Source: Asticcacaulis machinosus (GTDB lineage: Bacteria > Pseudomonadota > Alphaproteobacteria > Caulobacterales > Caulobacteraceae). From it: a DNA stretch of 64,000 nt. Location of the stretch: contig NZ_JAQQKV010000002.1 in NCBI RefSeq assembly GCF_028550435.1, forward strand, positions 930,001 through 994,000, given 5' to 3'. The position numbers were made by a program, and so were the translations under genes. Positions 51,054 to 59,753 of the stretch are shown here, in pieces. The notes beneath the pieces are model-generated. The model was not told where the DNA came from. It ran no database searches and saw only the letters and a program-made list of their open reading frames with translations. Every line of letters begins with the position of its first letter. The stretch's first letter is position 1.

Positions 51054-53879
51054 CTAATGCGCCTCATCCCAATTCAATGCTGCTTTCGCTTCGACGACCA
51101 GCGGCACGCTGATTTCAGTCGCGGGCAGGGGCGCTTTTTCCATCACCGACACAATCAGCGGCATGACGGCCTCGACCTCTTCGTCGGGGGCCTCAAAGAT
51201 CAGTTCGTCGTGGACCTGAAGTAGCATTTTGGTTTTGAAACCCGCCTCAAGTAAAGCGCCCGGCATACGGATCATGGCGCGGCGGATAATGTCGGCGGCG
51301 GTGCCCTGAATCGGCGCGTTAATCGCCGCCCGCTCCGCAAACTGACGCTGACCGCCCGCCTTGGCGTGGATGTCAGGGATGTGGATTTTGCGGCCCATAA
51401 TGGTGGTCACATAGGCATGGTCTTTCACGAACGCCTTGGTGGCATCCATATAGGCCTTGATGCCGGGGAAGCGCTCGAAATAGGTCTTGATGTAGCGTCC
51501 GGCCTCATCGTTCGGGATCGCCAACTGGTTAGCCAGACCAAAGGCTGAAATGCCGTAGATAATGCCGAAATTGATCGCTTTGGCGCGCCTGCGGATTTCT
51601 GAGGTCATCTCACTGAGCGGTACACCGAACATTTCCGACGCGGTCAGTGCGTGAATATCGATACCGTCCGAAAACGCCTTTTTAAGCTGTCCGATATCGC
51701 CAATGTGCGCCAGCAGGCGTAGCTCAATTTGGCTGTAGTCGGCGCTGATCAGGCGGTGGCCGGGTTTGGCGATAAAGGCGGTTCTGATCTTGCGGCCCTC
51801 ACCGGTGCGGATCGGAATATTTTGCAGGTTCGGCTCATTGGACGACAACCGCCCGGTGGTGGTCGAGGCCAGATGGAATGAGGTATGGACGCGATCGGTT
51901 TTCGGATCGGCGACCTGATGCAGGGTGTCGGTATAGGTGCCTTTGAGCTTGGCCAACTGGCGGTAATCCATCAGGATCTTCGCCAGAGGAATACCCTGTT
52001 CGGCCAGATCCTCCAGCACCTTAACATCGGTCGCCCAGGTGCCGGACGCGGTGCGCTTACCGCCCGGCAGTTTTAACTCATCAAAGAAAATCTCACCCAG
52101 TTGTTTGGGGGAATTGAGGTTGAACGGACGCCCGACGACACCGTGGGCTTCCTGCTCCAGCGCCCCCATACGTACGCCGAAATCCTGCGACAGACCGCGT
52201 AAGACCTGCGGATCAATACGAATGCCGGTCAATTCCATGTCCGACAGCACGGTCGGCATCTTGCGCTCTAAGGTCTCGTAAACCGTCAGCAGACCGTTTT
52301 CCTGAAGGCGTGGTTTCAGCAAACGCCATAGCCGCAAAGTCACATCGGCATCTTCGGCGGCATACTTCGTGGCCTCAACCAGCCCGACATATTTAAAGCT
52401 TTTGGCCGCTTTGCCGGTGCCCGCCACCTGCTTAAAGGTAATCGGTGTATGGCCCAGATGCAGTTCCGACAGGGTGTCCATGCCGTGACCATGCAGCCCG
52501 CCCTCCAGCACATAGGAAATCAGCATGGTGTCGTCATAGGGGGTCACATCAATGCCGTGGCGTTTCAGAACGCTCAGGTCATATTTGATGTTCTGGCCGA
52601 TTTTCAGCACCGACGGGTCTTCCAGCAGCGGTTTCAGAACCGCAATGGCATCACTCATCGGGATCTGCTGGAGCGCATCGCCAAAGGCCAGTCCGTCATC
52701 GCTTTCGTGGGCCAGCGGAATATAGCAGGCATCATTGGCACCCAGGCTCAATGATACGCCAACAAGACCCGAATGGGTGGCCGACAGATCATCGGTTTCG
52801 GTATCGACTGCGACATAGCCAAGTTTAAGTGCGCGGGCCACATAGGTTTTGAGGATGTCGATATCCTGCACACAAGCATAACCGTCGTGATTGAACGGCT
52901 CAATGACGCTGGTGACCGGCTTTTCACCGATATTGCCATAGAGCGGGCGCGATATCGGCGCGGACGGCGTTTTGGCGGCATCCAGACGGGCCTCTTCCAG
53001 CGCCGTGATCGCCCCGCCCATGCGGCGGGCCAGAGAGGCAAACTCCATCCGGTTCAGGAACGGTATCAAATCGTCGGCATTGGGATCTTTGAGCGCGAAC
53101 GAATCGATATCAAATGGCGGCGGCACGTCATCGCGCAGCTTAACCAGTTCGCGCGACAGCAAAATCTGATCACGAAAATCGGTAAGGGCTTCGCGGCGCT
53201 TGGGCTGCTTGATCTCATGGGCGCGGGCGAGCAGGGCGTCAAGGCTGCCGTATTCGGCCAGCAATTGCGCGGCGGTTTTCACGCCGATCCCCGGTGCGCC
53301 CGGTACATTGTCGGCCGTATCTCCAATCAGGGCCTGAGCATCAACGACCAGTTCCGGTGGCACACCAAATTTCTCATAGACCTGTTCGCGGCCGATGGAG
53401 ACGGCCTTGACCGGTTCCAGCATGGTGACGCGGTCATTCACCAGTTGCATCAGGTCCTTGTCGGAGGAGACGATGGTGACATCGAAATCCTGCTCCACGG
53501 CCATGCGGGCATAGGTGGCAATCAGGTCATCGGCTTCAAACCCTGATAATTCGACACTGGGCAGGCCGAACGCGATGGTGGCCTCACGGATCAGCGGAAA
53601 CTGCGGGATCAGGTCTTCGGGCGCCGGCGGGCGATGGGCCTTATAGGCCTCATAAAGATCGTTGCGGAATGTCTTTGAGCCGGCGTCGAAAATAACCGCC
53701 AGATGGGACGGGCCGCCGTCGCCGCGGTTTTCCTTGATCAGCTTATAAAGCATGTTGCAAAAGCCGGAGACAGCGCCGACCGGCAATCCGTCGGATTTAC
53801 GCGTCAGGGGCGGCAGGCCATGATAGGCGCGGAAAATGTAACCGGAGCCATCCACCAGAACCAGACATTTCCTGCTCAT
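51054..53879 (-). CDS. polA: DNA polymerase I
   Basis: Replication and repair polymerase of 941 residues. Three domains are visible: 5'-3' exonuclease (1-290, starting RKCLVLVDGSGYIFRAYHGL, with the helix-hairpin-helix VPGAPGIGVKTA), 3'-5' exonuclease with intact motif VAVDTETDDL (Asp near 357), and polymerase with motif A SADYSQIELR, the O-helix RRRAKAINFGIIYG and motif C LQVHDE. All catalytic positions seem intact. Length is normal for Alphaproteobacteria. Confidence 0.96.
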   Translation of the reverse strand: MSRKCLVLVDGSGYIFRAYHGLPPLTRKSDGLPVGAVSGFCNMLYKLIKENRGDGGPSHLAVIFDAGSKTFRNDLYEAYKAHRPPAPEDLIPQFPLIREATIAFGLPSVELSGFEADDLIATYARMAVEQDFDVTIVSSDKDLMQLVNDRVTMLEPVKAVSIGREQVYEKFGVPPELVVDAQALIGDTADNVPGAPGIGVKTAAQLLAEYGSLDALLARAHEIKQPKRREALTDFRDQILLSRELVKLRDDVPPPFDIDSFALKDPNADDLIPFLNRMEFASLARRMGGAITALEEARLDAAKTPSAPISRPLYGNIGEKPVTSVIEPFNHDGYACVQDIDILKTYVARALKLGYVAVDTETDDLSATHSGLVGVSLSLGANDACYIPLAHESDDGLAFGDALQQIPMSDAIAVLKPLLEDPSVLKIGQNIKYDLSVLKRHGIDVTPYDDTMLISYVLEGGLHGHGMDTLSELHLGHTPITFKQVAGTGKAAKSFKYVGLVEATKYAAEDADVTLRLWRLLKPRLQENGLLTVYETLERKMPTVLSDMELTGIRIDPQVLRGLSQDFGVRMGALEQEAHGVVGRPFNLNSPKQLGEIFFDELKLPGGKRTASGTWATDVKVLEDLAEQGIPLAKILMDYRQLAKLKGTYTDTLHQVADPKTDRVHTSFHLASTTTGRLSSNEPNLQNIPIRTGEGRKIRTAFIAKPGHRLISADYSQIELRLLAHIGDIGQLKKAFSDGIDIHALTASEMFGVPLSEMTSEIRRRAKAINFGIIYGISAFGLANQLAIPNDEAGRYIKTYFERFPGIKAYMDATKAFVKDHAYVTTIMGRKIHIPDIHAKAGGQRQFAERAAINAPIQGTAADIIRRAMIRMPGALLEAGFKTKMLLQVHDELIFEAPDEEVEAVMPLIVSVMEKAPLPATEISVPLVVEAKAALNWDEAH

Positions 53880-53957
53880 CTATCCTGCCCTCAATACGAA
53901 TATATGGGGCTATACCTAAACCTATATACTGTCAGATCAAGTCAGGATTACCTAGCT

Positions 53958-54425
53958 TTACCAACTTCCGACATTCGGCATGGAGACCCACGGCTCGATA
54001 GGGGCTTTGGGTGGCCCCTTTTGCAGCAGTTCAATGCTGATATTATCGGGCGAGCGCACGAAGGCCATATTGCCGTCGCGCGGTGGGCGGTTGATGACCA
54101 CGCCCATATCCATCAGGTGCTGACAGGTCGCGTAGATGTCGTCGACCTCATAGGCGAGGTGGCCGAAGTTGCGTCCGCCAGTATAGTCCTCGACCTTACC
54201 GTTTTCATCCGGCCAGTTATAGGTCAGTTCGACATGGGGTGCGGCGCGGTCGCCGCCATTGACCTCAGCCGTGGCCTTGTCAGCAGGGGCTGCCAGAAAC
54301 ACCAGGGTAAAGCGGCCCTGCGCACTCTCATGGCGGCGGACTTCGTACAGCCCAAGGCCCTTGCAATAAAATTCCAGAGACGCGTCAAGATCTTTAACGC
54401 GCACCATAGTATGAAGATAGCGCAT
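53958..54425 (-). CDS. Lactoylglutathione lyase-like VOC protein
   Basis: A 155-residue glyoxalase I-like protein. The start [20 protein letters not shown] and the segments [11 protein letters not shown] and [18 protein letters not shown] fit glyoxalase I (GloA), which removes methylglyoxal with glutathione. His 5 and His near 88 with the Glu in SIELL are likely metal ligands. The ATG at 54425 is the family start; it follows the zinc-finger gene by five bases. Substrate assignment is by family only. Confidence 0.85.
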   Translation of the reverse strand: MRYLHTMVRVKDLDASLEFYCKGLGLYEVRRHESAQGRFTLVFLAAPADKATAEVNGGDRAAPHVELTYNWPDENGKVEDYTGGRNFGHLAYEVDDIYATCQHLMDMGVVINRPPRDGNMAFVRSPDNISIELLQKGPPKAPIEPWVSMPNVGSW

Positions 54426-54430
54426 CAAGA

Positions 54431-54640
54431 TCAATGATCTTCGGGACGCGGTGACGGATCAGCATATTCGTGCGCGTGGTCCTTATGGACGAATTTGCGG
54501 TCGCAGTAACCGCATTCGACTTCGCCGTCCTGCCCCAGTTCCAGATAAACCATCGGATGCCCCAGCGCGCCGCCACCGCCATTACAACCGACTTTGTGGC
54601 TGTCCACATAGATGACTTCGGGGGGCTGGGTCGTGCTCAT
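54431..54640 (-). CDS. Zinc-finger CHCC protein (NDUFS6-like)
   Basis: A 69-residue protein with the pattern Cys 19, His 28, Cys 43 and Cys 46 ([12 protein letters not shown], then VECGYC), matching the CHCC zinc finger of the mitochondrial complex I subunit NDUFS6 and its alphaproteobacterial relatives. It probably binds zinc and may serve complex I assembly; this is inferred from the family. It is five bases upstream of the glyoxalase gene. Confidence 0.88.
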   Translation of the reverse strand: MSTTQPPEVIYVDSHKVGCNGGGGALGHPMVYLELGQDGEVECGYCDRKFVHKDHAHEYADPSPRPEDH

Positions 54641-54832
54641 GTCTTGAAATACCTTTGGGCAGGGTGGGGGCCTTAATCAAGGTCATTAAAGCAATTGCGG
54701 CACCTTCGTCAATTTGGCGTTTGTAACTGGGCTGCGGAAATCGTGTGGGTGAGCCAAATTTTAAGTTGAGCGGGGCGCGGGTTTAGCATAGGTTCCGCCC
54801 GCGCAGGCCCCAAAGGGTTGCCCTGATCGTGC

Positions 54833-54909
54833 GCACCCGTAGCTCAGCTGGATAGAGTGTTGCCCTCCGAAGGCAAAGGTCACAGGTTCGAATCCTGTCG
54901 GGTGCGCCA
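54833..54909 (+). tRNA. tRNA-Arg (CCG)
   Basis: A full cloverleaf of 77 bases with encoded CCA. The acceptor stem is GCACCCG (54833-54839) with CGGGTGC (54899-54905). The anticodon stem TTGCC/GGCAA holds loop CTCCGAA with anticodon CCG at 54867-54869. The T-arm contains GGTTCGAATCC. It reads CGG arginine codons. Confidence 0.95.
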
Positions 54910-55148
54910 TAATCCATTAGAATGAATGTGTTGGTAGCTAAAATCTTGGCAGAAGTGCTCTTGATCTTCCTTATCTGATCCAAGATTATCACCTTCGCTT
55001 AAAAGGTGGTGCGTGTCGTCTCGTCGGACGCGGCATCTTGGACCCGGATGAGGGCGGACAAGCGCGTGCCACGGCGAACATTTCACCGTGTAAAGTACAA
55101 ATTATAAGGGATTTTTCAAATTTTCCCGGACATATCCGGAAGACCTAT
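54910..55148. other. Spacer between two opposite tRNA genes
   Basis: About 240 bases without convincing gene. tRNA genes are common integration targets, but I find no repeat of either tRNA 3' end and no integrase here. Confidence 0.4.
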
Positions 55149-55237
<89 letters not shown>

Positions 55238-55435
55238 TTTATCATAGGTGCGGCTCTCAACCTTGTCGGCTGAGGAGGCGGACGTTTAACGACAAACTTT
55301 TATGGCGTCAATGGCTTATGTGACGAATATTCAAAACAATTTGTGCATGTTTTGGTAAGTGGCTTTCATCAGCCGTTGCGTAAGCGAAAACCTTACGCTA
55401 ATTGGGGGAATGTAGCGATTATCCAGGGGTTTCCT

Positions 55436-56392
55436 ATGGCGGAATTGGTCACGATCTTCGGTGGTTCGGGCTTTGTGGGCAAGCAGGTGGTGCGGGCTCT
55501 GGCCAAGCAAGGGTGGCGCATTCGTGTGGCGGTGCGTAAGCCAACGGTCGCCTATGACCTTAAGCCTGCTGGTGATGTCGGCCAGATCCAGGTCGTGCGC
55601 TGCGATGTGCGCAAAGAGGCCGATATCGACCGCGCGCTGGAGGGGGCCTCCGCGGTCATCAATCTGGTCGGTATTCTTTATCAATCCGGCGGTCAGAGCT
55701 TTGATGCCCTGCACCGTCAAGCGTCAACGACGATTGCTCAAAAGGCCGCGGCTCTGGGTATCAAGCGCTTTGTGCAGATGTCGGCCATTGGCGCTGATGC
55801 AAATTCTTCGTCGAAATATGCCGCCTCCAAGGGGCAGGCTGAAGCCGCTGTGCTTAAGGCTATTCCGACCGCCACCATTGCCCGCCCTAGCGTGATCTTT
55901 GGCCCGCAGGACGGTTTTTTCACCTCTCTGGCCTATCAGACCAAGATGTTCCCGTTCATGCCGTCAATTGGCGGTGGCAAGACGAAGTTCCAGCCGGTGT
56001 TTGTTGGTGACGTGGCGCAGGCCTTTGCGGCAATCATGTCGTCAGATGCGCATTTCGGTAAGACCTATGAACTGGGTGGCCCCAAGGTCTATAGCTTTAA
56101 CGACGTCGTGAAATATGTCGGTCAGGAAGTGATGGCGCCCAAGCCGCTCATTTACATGCCGTTCTTTGTGGCCAGCGCCATTGGCATTGGCGGGGATTTG
56201 ATGGCCGCGTTTGGTCTGCCGCCGCTGGTGACGACCGATCAGGTGCTGCTGTTGCAAAAGGACAATGTTGTGGGCGCGCAGGCAACGGGCCTCAAGGCTC
56301 TGGGTGTGGCGCCTACGGCGGTGGAATCGGTGGTGCCGGGCTATCTGTGGCGCTTCCGCAAGAACGGACAATTTGCTGTGGCCGTCGGTTAA
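55436..56392 (+). CDS. NDUFA9-like NAD(P)-binding protein (complex I accessory type)
   Basis: A 318-residue atypical short-chain dehydrogenase/NmrA-like protein. The nucleotide-binding motif FGGSGFVG lies at 8-15. Segments such as KRFVQMSAIGAD and ARPSVIFGPQDGFF match the alphaproteobacterial relatives of the 39-kDa complex I subunit NDUFA9. It may assist complex I assembly or quinone metabolism. The ATG at 55436 is chosen because the upstream part of the longer frame does not resemble the family. Confidence 0.88.
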   Translation: MAELVTIFGGSGFVGKQVVRALAKQGWRIRVAVRKPTVAYDLKPAGDVGQIQVVRCDVRKEADIDRALEGASAVINLVGILYQSGGQSFDALHRQASTTIAQKAAALGIKRFVQMSAIGADANSSSKYAASKGQAEAAVLKAIPTATIARPSVIFGPQDGFFTSLAYQTKMFPFMPSIGGGKTKFQPVFVGDVAQAFAAIMSSDAHFGKTYELGGPKVYSFNDVVKYVGQEVMAPKPLIYMPFFVASAIGIGGDLMAAFGLPPLVTTDQVLLLQKDNVVGAQATGLKALGVAPTAVESVVPGYLWRFRKNGQFAVAVG

Positions 56393-56411
56393 GAGCGCTG
56401 AAGTCTTATTT

Positions 56412-56444
56412 AAAAAGCCCGCTGATGGTTCAGCGGGCTTTTTG
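56412..56444. terminator. Bidirectional Rho-independent terminator
   Basis: A perfect 11-bp stem, AAGCCCGCTGA (56415-56425) and TCAGCGGGCTT (56430-56440), with A-run and T-run on the two sides. It lies between the convergent NDUFA9-like and uppP genes. Confidence 0.93.
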
Positions 56445-57251
56445 TTATCTGAACACCACCCCGTAATGCAGCAGGATCAGGCCGGTAATGCCGACCGCCA
56501 GCCGCCATAGGGCAAAGACGCCATAGCCATGTTTGCTGACGAAATCGAGCACCGCACGCACCACAAACAGGGCCGTGACAAAGGCGGCGATAAAGCCGGT
56601 GGCGATCAGGCCGACATCGCTGAAATCCATCTGGTCGTAGGTTTTATAGATGTCATAGGCAAAGGCACCGGCCATAGTTGGCATGGCCAGAAAGAACGAA
56701 AATTCGGCGGCGGCCTTTTTCTCGACCTTCATCAGCATGGCCCCGATCAGGGTCGAACCTGAGCGCGACATGCCGGGGATCATAGCCAGACATTGAAACA
56801 GACCGATGGCCAGTGCCGTTTTAACGTCAATGCGCATGGCGTCATTGTGGGTGGGTGTCGGCGCAAACCGGTCAACCAGCCACAACAATATACCGCCGAT
56901 GATCAGGGCGTAACAAATGGTCTGCGGCGATTCAAACAACACACCCTTAATAAAGTCGTGCAGCAAAACCCCCAACACTAACGCTGGCAGAAAGGCGACC
57001 AATATGCTGATCACAAAACCGCGGGATTGCGGATTGGACGGCAAGGTGATGACGACGTTCCACAGTCGGTTAAAATAAAGGCTGAGCAGGGCCAGCACGG
57101 CCCCCAGCTGGATCAGCACTTCAAACGTCTTGCCGGTCGTGCTGAAATTCAGGAAATGGCTGAGGAGCAGCAGGTGGCCGGTCGAGGACACAGGGATATA
57201 TTCTGTCAGACCTTCGACAAAGCCCAGCAGCAACGCGATCAGATAATCCAT
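56445..57251 (-). CDS. uppP: Undecaprenyl-diphosphatase UppP (BacA)
   Basis: Polytopic inner-membrane phosphatase of 268 residues that recycles undecaprenyl pyrophosphate to the monophosphate carrier used for peptidoglycan and other envelope polymers. The first active-site motif is VEGLTEYIPVSSTGHL (12-27, Glu 13 and Glu 17, His 26), and the second is PGMSRSGST (about 158-166, with Arg and Ser). Eight hydrophobic segments and normal length. Overproduction of such proteins gives bacitracin resistance in other species. Confidence 0.95.
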   Translation of the reverse strand: MDYLIALLLGFVEGLTEYIPVSSTGHLLLLSHFLNFSTTGKTFEVLIQLGAVLALLSLYFNRLWNVVITLPSNPQSRGFVISILVAFLPALVLGVLLHDFIKGVLFESPQTICYALIIGGILLWLVDRFAPTPTHNDAMRIDVKTALAIGLFQCLAMIPGMSRSGSTLIGAMLMKVEKKAAAEFSFFLAMPTMAGAFAYDIYKTYDQMDFSDVGLIATGFIAAFVTALFVVRAVLDFVSKHGYGVFALWRLAVGITGLILLHYGVVFR

Positions 57252-57374
57252 GAATTTCCTCTTGAAGCGCAGCCTGACGGCTCACAAACACATAAGTCTA
57301 TGCGACCCTAATGTACTGTGCGGGTATGACAAGAGGGTTAAGCTGCGCCTGCGAAAATGTTTATATTACGCTTT

Positions 57375-58565
57375 TCAGGGGTTTAAGGGGTGCTTGCCGA
57401 TGTAGCGCAGGCGGGCCTTGGGGGCAGATTTGGAGGCGATCTGCTCAATGGCGTGGGCCAGCCAGCCCGCACTGCGACCTAAGCCGTAAAGGGTGAACGG
57501 CGCTTCCTTGGGCAGATCGAGATGGCGACCCAGCAAAGCAACGGCGAGCGAGAACCCGGCAGGGCGGCCGGTGAGGTCTTCGCCAACCTGAAGGATGGTT
57601 TTTAGGTCGTCGCCCATGTGAGGGGCGGCGGCCATCAGGCTTTCGGCGCGCTGCTTTTCGGAAGACGCGGTGCCGGCCTCAAAGCCGGGCAGCTCCAGCC
57701 CCTGATTGAGGTAGGTTCTGGCCACCAGTTCCGGATTGCCGTGGCGGCGCACCTGAGTGACATAGGCTTCGGCGCGGGAAATGCGGCCACCGAGCTTAGG
57801 TCCCATCAGGGCGGCAAAACCAGCCATGATCGAATTGGCCAGTGGTCCTTGCGTAGCGGCACTGACGCGCACGGCCAGAGTCGATTCATCCAGTTCGGTA
57901 TCAGCCGACAGTACCAGAATACGGCGGATCAGGTCGATATCGCGCGGGTCATTGACCTTCCATCCACGCGCAAGGCGCTGGTGGAAAAAAAGACGCGGGC
58001 CGCCGTTGGTAACCGAATCGATCAGTTCGTTGAGCAGGCCCGCGGCCTCTAATTCAAGATCGCGTTCCGGCAGGATTTCCTGCATCGCCTCTTCTTCGAG
58101 GCGGCGGCTGAGCATGGCCATAACCCGTGCGCGCGGGCCGCCAGGAAAATTGACATCGGGGCGGGGCTTTAGGGGGCCGAACAGGTTGGAATTGTCGCTC
58201 TGCCACAAAAGCGTCGCCACTTGCTCGAAGTTTTCGCTCTCAGCAAGGGCAAGGCTGTCCTGGCCGCGATAATAGTGGCGCCCCTGAAAAGTAATCGAAA
58301 TCTCGGAATCGATGGAGGCTTCGCCACGCGCCGGATTACCTGAGCTTATGATGTTGGGTGCGGGACGTGATGCGGGGGCTGCATGGGTATGGTCGCTGCG
58401 ACCGGACAGGCGCTCAACATCGTCGAGGGAATAGAGACTTTTGCGCGGATGATCGGGATCGCTTTTGGCGGCGATACGCTGACGACTGACGTAGGCGTAG
58501 AGGGTTTGGGGCTTAACATCCAGACGCTCCAGCGCTTCGGCGCGGCTAATCCATTGACGTGTCAT
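57375..58565 (-). CDS. Citrate-synthase-like protein with N-terminal helix-turn-helix, catalytic residues missing
   Basis: A 396-residue protein. Residues 1-60 are a MerR-like DNA-binding segment (ISRAEALERLDVKPQTLYAY, with SLYSLDDVERL). Residues 85-396 align by eye with citrate synthase: ADTELDESTLAVR (221-233), GPKLGG (255-260), PGFEAG (293-298) and GLGRSAGWLAHAIEQ (361-375). At all three catalytic places the expected residue is absent: Thr 223 replaces His in ADHEL, Ala 297 replaces His in PGFGH, and GRPAGFS (333-339) lacks the catalytic Asp. GPLHGG is also altered. It is probably not an active citrate synthase and may be a metabolite-sensing regulator. Domain assignment is firm; function is inference. 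Confidence 0.85.
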   Translation of the reverse strand: MTRQWISRAEALERLDVKPQTLYAYVSRQRIAAKSDPDHPRKSLYSLDDVERLSGRSDHTHAAPASRPAPNIISSGNPARGEASIDSEISITFQGRHYYRGQDSLALAESENFEQVATLLWQSDNSNLFGPLKPRPDVNFPGGPRARVMAMLSRRLEEEAMQEILPERDLELEAAGLLNELIDSVTNGGPRLFFHQRLARGWKVNDPRDIDLIRRILVLSADTELDESTLAVRVSAATQGPLANSIMAGFAALMGPKLGGRISRAEAYVTQVRRHGNPELVARTYLNQGLELPGFEAGTASSEKQRAESLMAAAPHMGDDLKTILQVGEDLTGRPAGFSLAVALLGRHLDLPKEAPFTLYGLGRSAGWLAHAIEQIASKSAPKARLRYIGKHPLNP

Positions 58566-59037
58566 ATGTTTTCCCTGTGTATGCGAACGCGAACTGACAA
58601 TGCGATAATCAAGATTGACGACTTGCGGTAATTAGACACATTTTATATAAAAAATCCATTATTGATTCTGGTGCGAGTCAAGATGGATTTCGATAAAGAT
58701 GTGCGTAAGACGCGTTTAGCTGCCGCTTAACTTAAAAACCGTCTATCCCTTGTCACACTTGAGTTTTTAGTCAGGCGTGAGCATGAGACAAATACTATCT
58801 GCTTAGGGAATAAGACGATAATGTGGCGGTGGTCTGCGTGGTCGATCACAGTGTTTTGAAACTAATAAATGTAAGAAAATCATAAGCATGGTGGGTATGG
58901 GAATGATTTCAAAGCTTTTCAGGCCTTATTTGCATCTCCTGCGGTAAAAGGCTTGCCGTGACCGTGCGCAATATGGTTTTACTCGTCCTCTTGGCTTGCG
59001 TCGCTGCGCGCGCGGCTTTTCAATTACGGTTTCGTTT
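58566..59037. other. Gene-free divergent region with two GANTC sites
   Basis: About 470 bases between the divergent citrate-synthase-like and fzlA genes. GATTC (58664-58668) and GAGTC (58675-58679) lie 11 bases apart in an AT-rich part; GANTC is methylated by CcrM in Caulobacterales and affects cell-cycle promoters. No other gene or RNA is apparent. Confidence 0.4.
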
Positions 59038-59730
59038 ATGAGCGCCATTGAGCGGCAGTTTTATCATTTTGCCTTTGACCCGGCTTCGCGCGTGGTGCGC
59101 ATGGCGCTGGGCGAAAAGAAGCTTGATGTCACCGAAATCGCCGTCAAATACTGGGCGCCACCGGATGAATTGCTAAAGCTCAACCCGTCAGGTCTTTTGC
59201 CGGTGCTGGTTGAGAATTATGAAGACGGCCAAACCGTGGTGGTGTGTGAAAACCGCGCCATCTTAGAGCACCTCGAAGAACTGCCGCTGTCGCCGCGTCT
59301 GTGGCCGGTGCCGATGCAGGAGCGGGCCGAGGCGCGCCGTCTGGTCGGCTGGTTCGAGCGTAAGTTCGATTATGAGGTCAATGCCCTGCTGCTCTATGAG
59401 AAAATGGAAAAGCGATTGATGGGGCACGGTGCGCCGGATATTAACAATCTGCGCGCCGGGCGTGAGTCGCTGCGGGATCATTTAAGCTATTTTGAGGGGC
59501 TGCTGGAAACGCGCAACTGGCTGGCCGGACGGTCGATGTCCTATGCCGATTTCGTTTGCGCCGCCCACCTCAGCGTCATCGACTATTTCGATGAGATGAA
59601 CTGGCAGAAATACCCACATCTTAAAACCTGGTACATGGTCATCAAGTCGCGGCCCTGTTTCCGGCCTTTGCTCAATGATATCCTGCCGGGAGTAACCGCG
59701 GCGGCGCATTATAAAGAACTTGATTTTTAG
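59038..59730 (+). CDS. fzlA: FzlA-like protein, glutathione transferase fold
   Basis: A 230-residue protein with GST N-terminal thioredoxin-like (1-90) and C-terminal helical domains. In Caulobacter, FzlA binds FtsZ, bends its filaments and is needed for division. Features that fit FzlA are the conserved Trp 39 in KYWAPPDE, NPSGLLPVLVE, CENRAILEHLEE and the extreme C-terminus HYKELDF; the family places functional residues at the matching Trp (38) and near the C-terminal Asp. The ATG at 59038 is chosen since it starts the domain. A general GST is the alternative, but length and C-terminus favour FzlA. Confidence 0.78.
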   Translation: MSAIERQFYHFAFDPASRVVRMALGEKKLDVTEIAVKYWAPPDELLKLNPSGLLPVLVENYEDGQTVVVCENRAILEHLEELPLSPRLWPVPMQERAEARRLVGWFERKFDYEVNALLLYEKMEKRLMGHGAPDINNLRAGRESLRDHLSYFEGLLETRNWLAGRSMSYADFVCAAHLSVIDYFDEMNWQKYPHLKTWYMVIKSRPCFRPLLNDILPGVTAAAHYKELDF

Positions 59731-59753
59731 GTCAGGGTACGCCCAATGATCCC

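Noticed and set aside
54880-55086. Short minus-strand frames across the tRNA-Arg gene
   Set aside because: They run through the tRNA and have no domain or ribosome-binding site.
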